DNA of 13,977 bases from Chloroflexota bacterium (GTDB lineage Bacteria; Chloroflexota; Anaerolineae; Anaerolineales; JACQED01), in contig JACQED010000322.1 of NCBI GenBank assembly GCA_016200785.1, positions 1 through 13,977 of the forward strand, given 5' to 3'. Below are positions 13,193 to 13,977 of this stretch, in pieces (position 1 is the first letter of the stretch; every line of letters begins with the position of its first letter). The notes below the pieces were generated by a model. That model was not told the DNA's origin. It was given only the letters and a program-made list of their open reading frames with translations, and made no database searches. Position numbers and translations under genes: made by a program.

Positions 13193-13977
13193 ATGAGTGT
13201 GCGACTGACGACGTTGGCCTCCTGCGCGGGTTGAGCGAGCAAACTAGGCCCTGAGGCCCTGGCGCACGTGCTGCGCCCGCTCGCCGACATGTTTCAACCC
13301 AAAGATTATCCGAACCTGCTCGTCGGCATCGGCCAGCCGGACGACGCCGCAGTGTACCGCCTCGACGACGAACGGGCGATCATCGCCACGACCGATTTTT
13401 TTCCGCCGGTGGTGGACGACGCCTACTCGTTCGGCGCGATTGCCGCGGCCAACGCCCTGTCCGATGTTTACGCGATGGGCGGCGAGCCGATCTTCGCGAT
13501 GAACCTCGCCGCGTTCCCGGAAAATCTCGAACTGGCGATCCTCACCGAGATCATGCGCGGCGGAGCGGATAAGGTGAAGGAGGCCGGCGCGGTCATCGCC
13601 GGCGGCCACACCGTCACCGATCAGGAGCCGAAGTACGGCCTCGCCGTGACGGGGTTGATTCATCCCGATAGGATGTTGACCAAGGGCGGCGCTCGGCCGG
13701 GCGATAAGATCGTGCTGACAAAGCCCCTCGGCACGGGGACGATCACGACCGCGCTGAAACGCGGTCAGGCCGACGAGGCCGATGTGGCGAAGTGCGTGGA
13801 GAGCATGTCGCGCCTCAACCGCGACGCGGCGCGCGCCGCGAGCGGGGTCGGCGTGAAGGGCGCGACCGACATCACCGGCTTCGGGCTGCTCGGCCACGCG
13901 CACGAAGTGGCGCATCTCTCCGGCGTCGCCCTGCGCCTGCGTTGGGAATCTCTGCCCTGGCTTCCCGGCGCGCTGAA
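13193..13977 (+). CDS. selD: Selenide, water dikinase (selenophosphate synthetase), selenocysteine-containing, 3' end outside window
   Basis: SelD makes selenophosphate from selenide and ATP, the selenium donor for selenocysteine and selenouridine. The frame starts at ATG 13193, eight bases after GAGGA, and gives MSVRLTTLASCAG, then TGA (13232-13234), then ASKLGPEALAHVLRPL. The TGA falls at residue 14, aligned with catalytic Cys17 of E. coli SelD (GAGCGCK), so it is read as selenocysteine. The rest is unmistakable SelD: DDAAVYRL, TTDFFPPVVDD with metal-binding Asp, FGAIAAANALSDVYAMGG (ATP-binding domain), AGGHTVTDQEPKYGLAVTG, GDKIVLTKPLGTG and DITGFGLLGHA near the end. No other stop occurs in the 261 codons seen. 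Without recoding, a caller would begin at a later ATG near 13290 and lose the active site. selA, selB and tRNA-Sec are not in the window. Confidence 0.95.
13261..13277 (+). promoter_or_regulatory. Candidate bacterial SECIS hairpin in selD
   Basis: GGCGCA (13261-13266) and TGCGCC (13272-13277) form a perfect six-pair stem around the loop CGTGC, starting 27 bases after the recoded TGA. An outer pairing GCGAGC (13235-13240) with GCTCGC (13279-13284) could close a larger structure. A smaller alternative is GGCC (13247-13250) with GGCC (13255-13258) around CTGA. Bacterial SECIS loops normally lie about 16-37 bases after the UGA, so both fit; SelB binding is inferred. Confidence 0.5.

Noticed and set aside
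13193..13234. Short 13-codon peptide ending at TGA, with a separate gene starting near 13290
   Set aside because: SelD homology is continuous through the TGA, which sits exactly at the catalytic Cys/Sec position. The supposed later start would lack the active-site loop.

Overview
This is a high-GC bacterial window of 13,977 bases. Gene content fits a Chloroflexota-like bacterium, possibly Anaerolineae or a relative. It has an FhaA/FhaB pair of FHA proteins near a SEDS cell-wall polymerase, a selenocysteine-type SelD, a GH127 glycosidase, a STAND-like ATPase with a TPR partner, and several families of short dispersed AT-rich or purine-rich repeats. The phylum is an inference; there is no rRNA or other marker gene here.

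Left part (1-4161): a hydantoinase/oxoprolinase A-subunit gene on the minus strand diverges from a complete GH127 beta-L-arabinofuranosidase on the plus strand. The GH127 stop overlaps, as ATGA, the start of a 29-codon remnant of what looks like a GH2 glycoside hydrolase. This suggests a sugar-degradation operon that has lost most of its second gene.

A small cassette follows (4196-4989): its own promoter, a 120-residue helical protein of unknown function, and an HNH endonuclease overlapping it by ATGA. The HNH C-terminus appears frameshifted.

Central part (5055-12975, all minus): a probable operon or series of operons reading right to left. It runs FhaA-like, FhaB-like, a multi-TM cyclic-nucleotide-binding protein, a STAND-like P-loop ATPase, a TPR protein broken by an 11-base insertion inside an array of near-identical 120-base repeats, methylthioadenosine phosphorylase (mtnP), and an FtsW/RodA-family protein. 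FhaA/FhaB next to a SEDS protein recalls the cell-wall and Ser/Thr-kinase signalling clusters of Actinobacteria and Chloroflexi, here split by an ATPase/TPR pair that may be a conflict or signalling system. The FtsW/RodA gene carries at least two intergenic-type microrepeats translated in frame.

Right end (12976-13977): a 217-base divergent intergenic region holds back-to-back promoters. One appears to give a leaderless fhaA transcript; the other drives selD. selD starts at 13193, has an in-frame TGA at 13232-13234 exactly at the catalytic Cys/Sec position, and runs off the window. A GC-rich hairpin downstream of the TGA is a candidate bacterial SECIS. The organism therefore very probably decodes selenocysteine.
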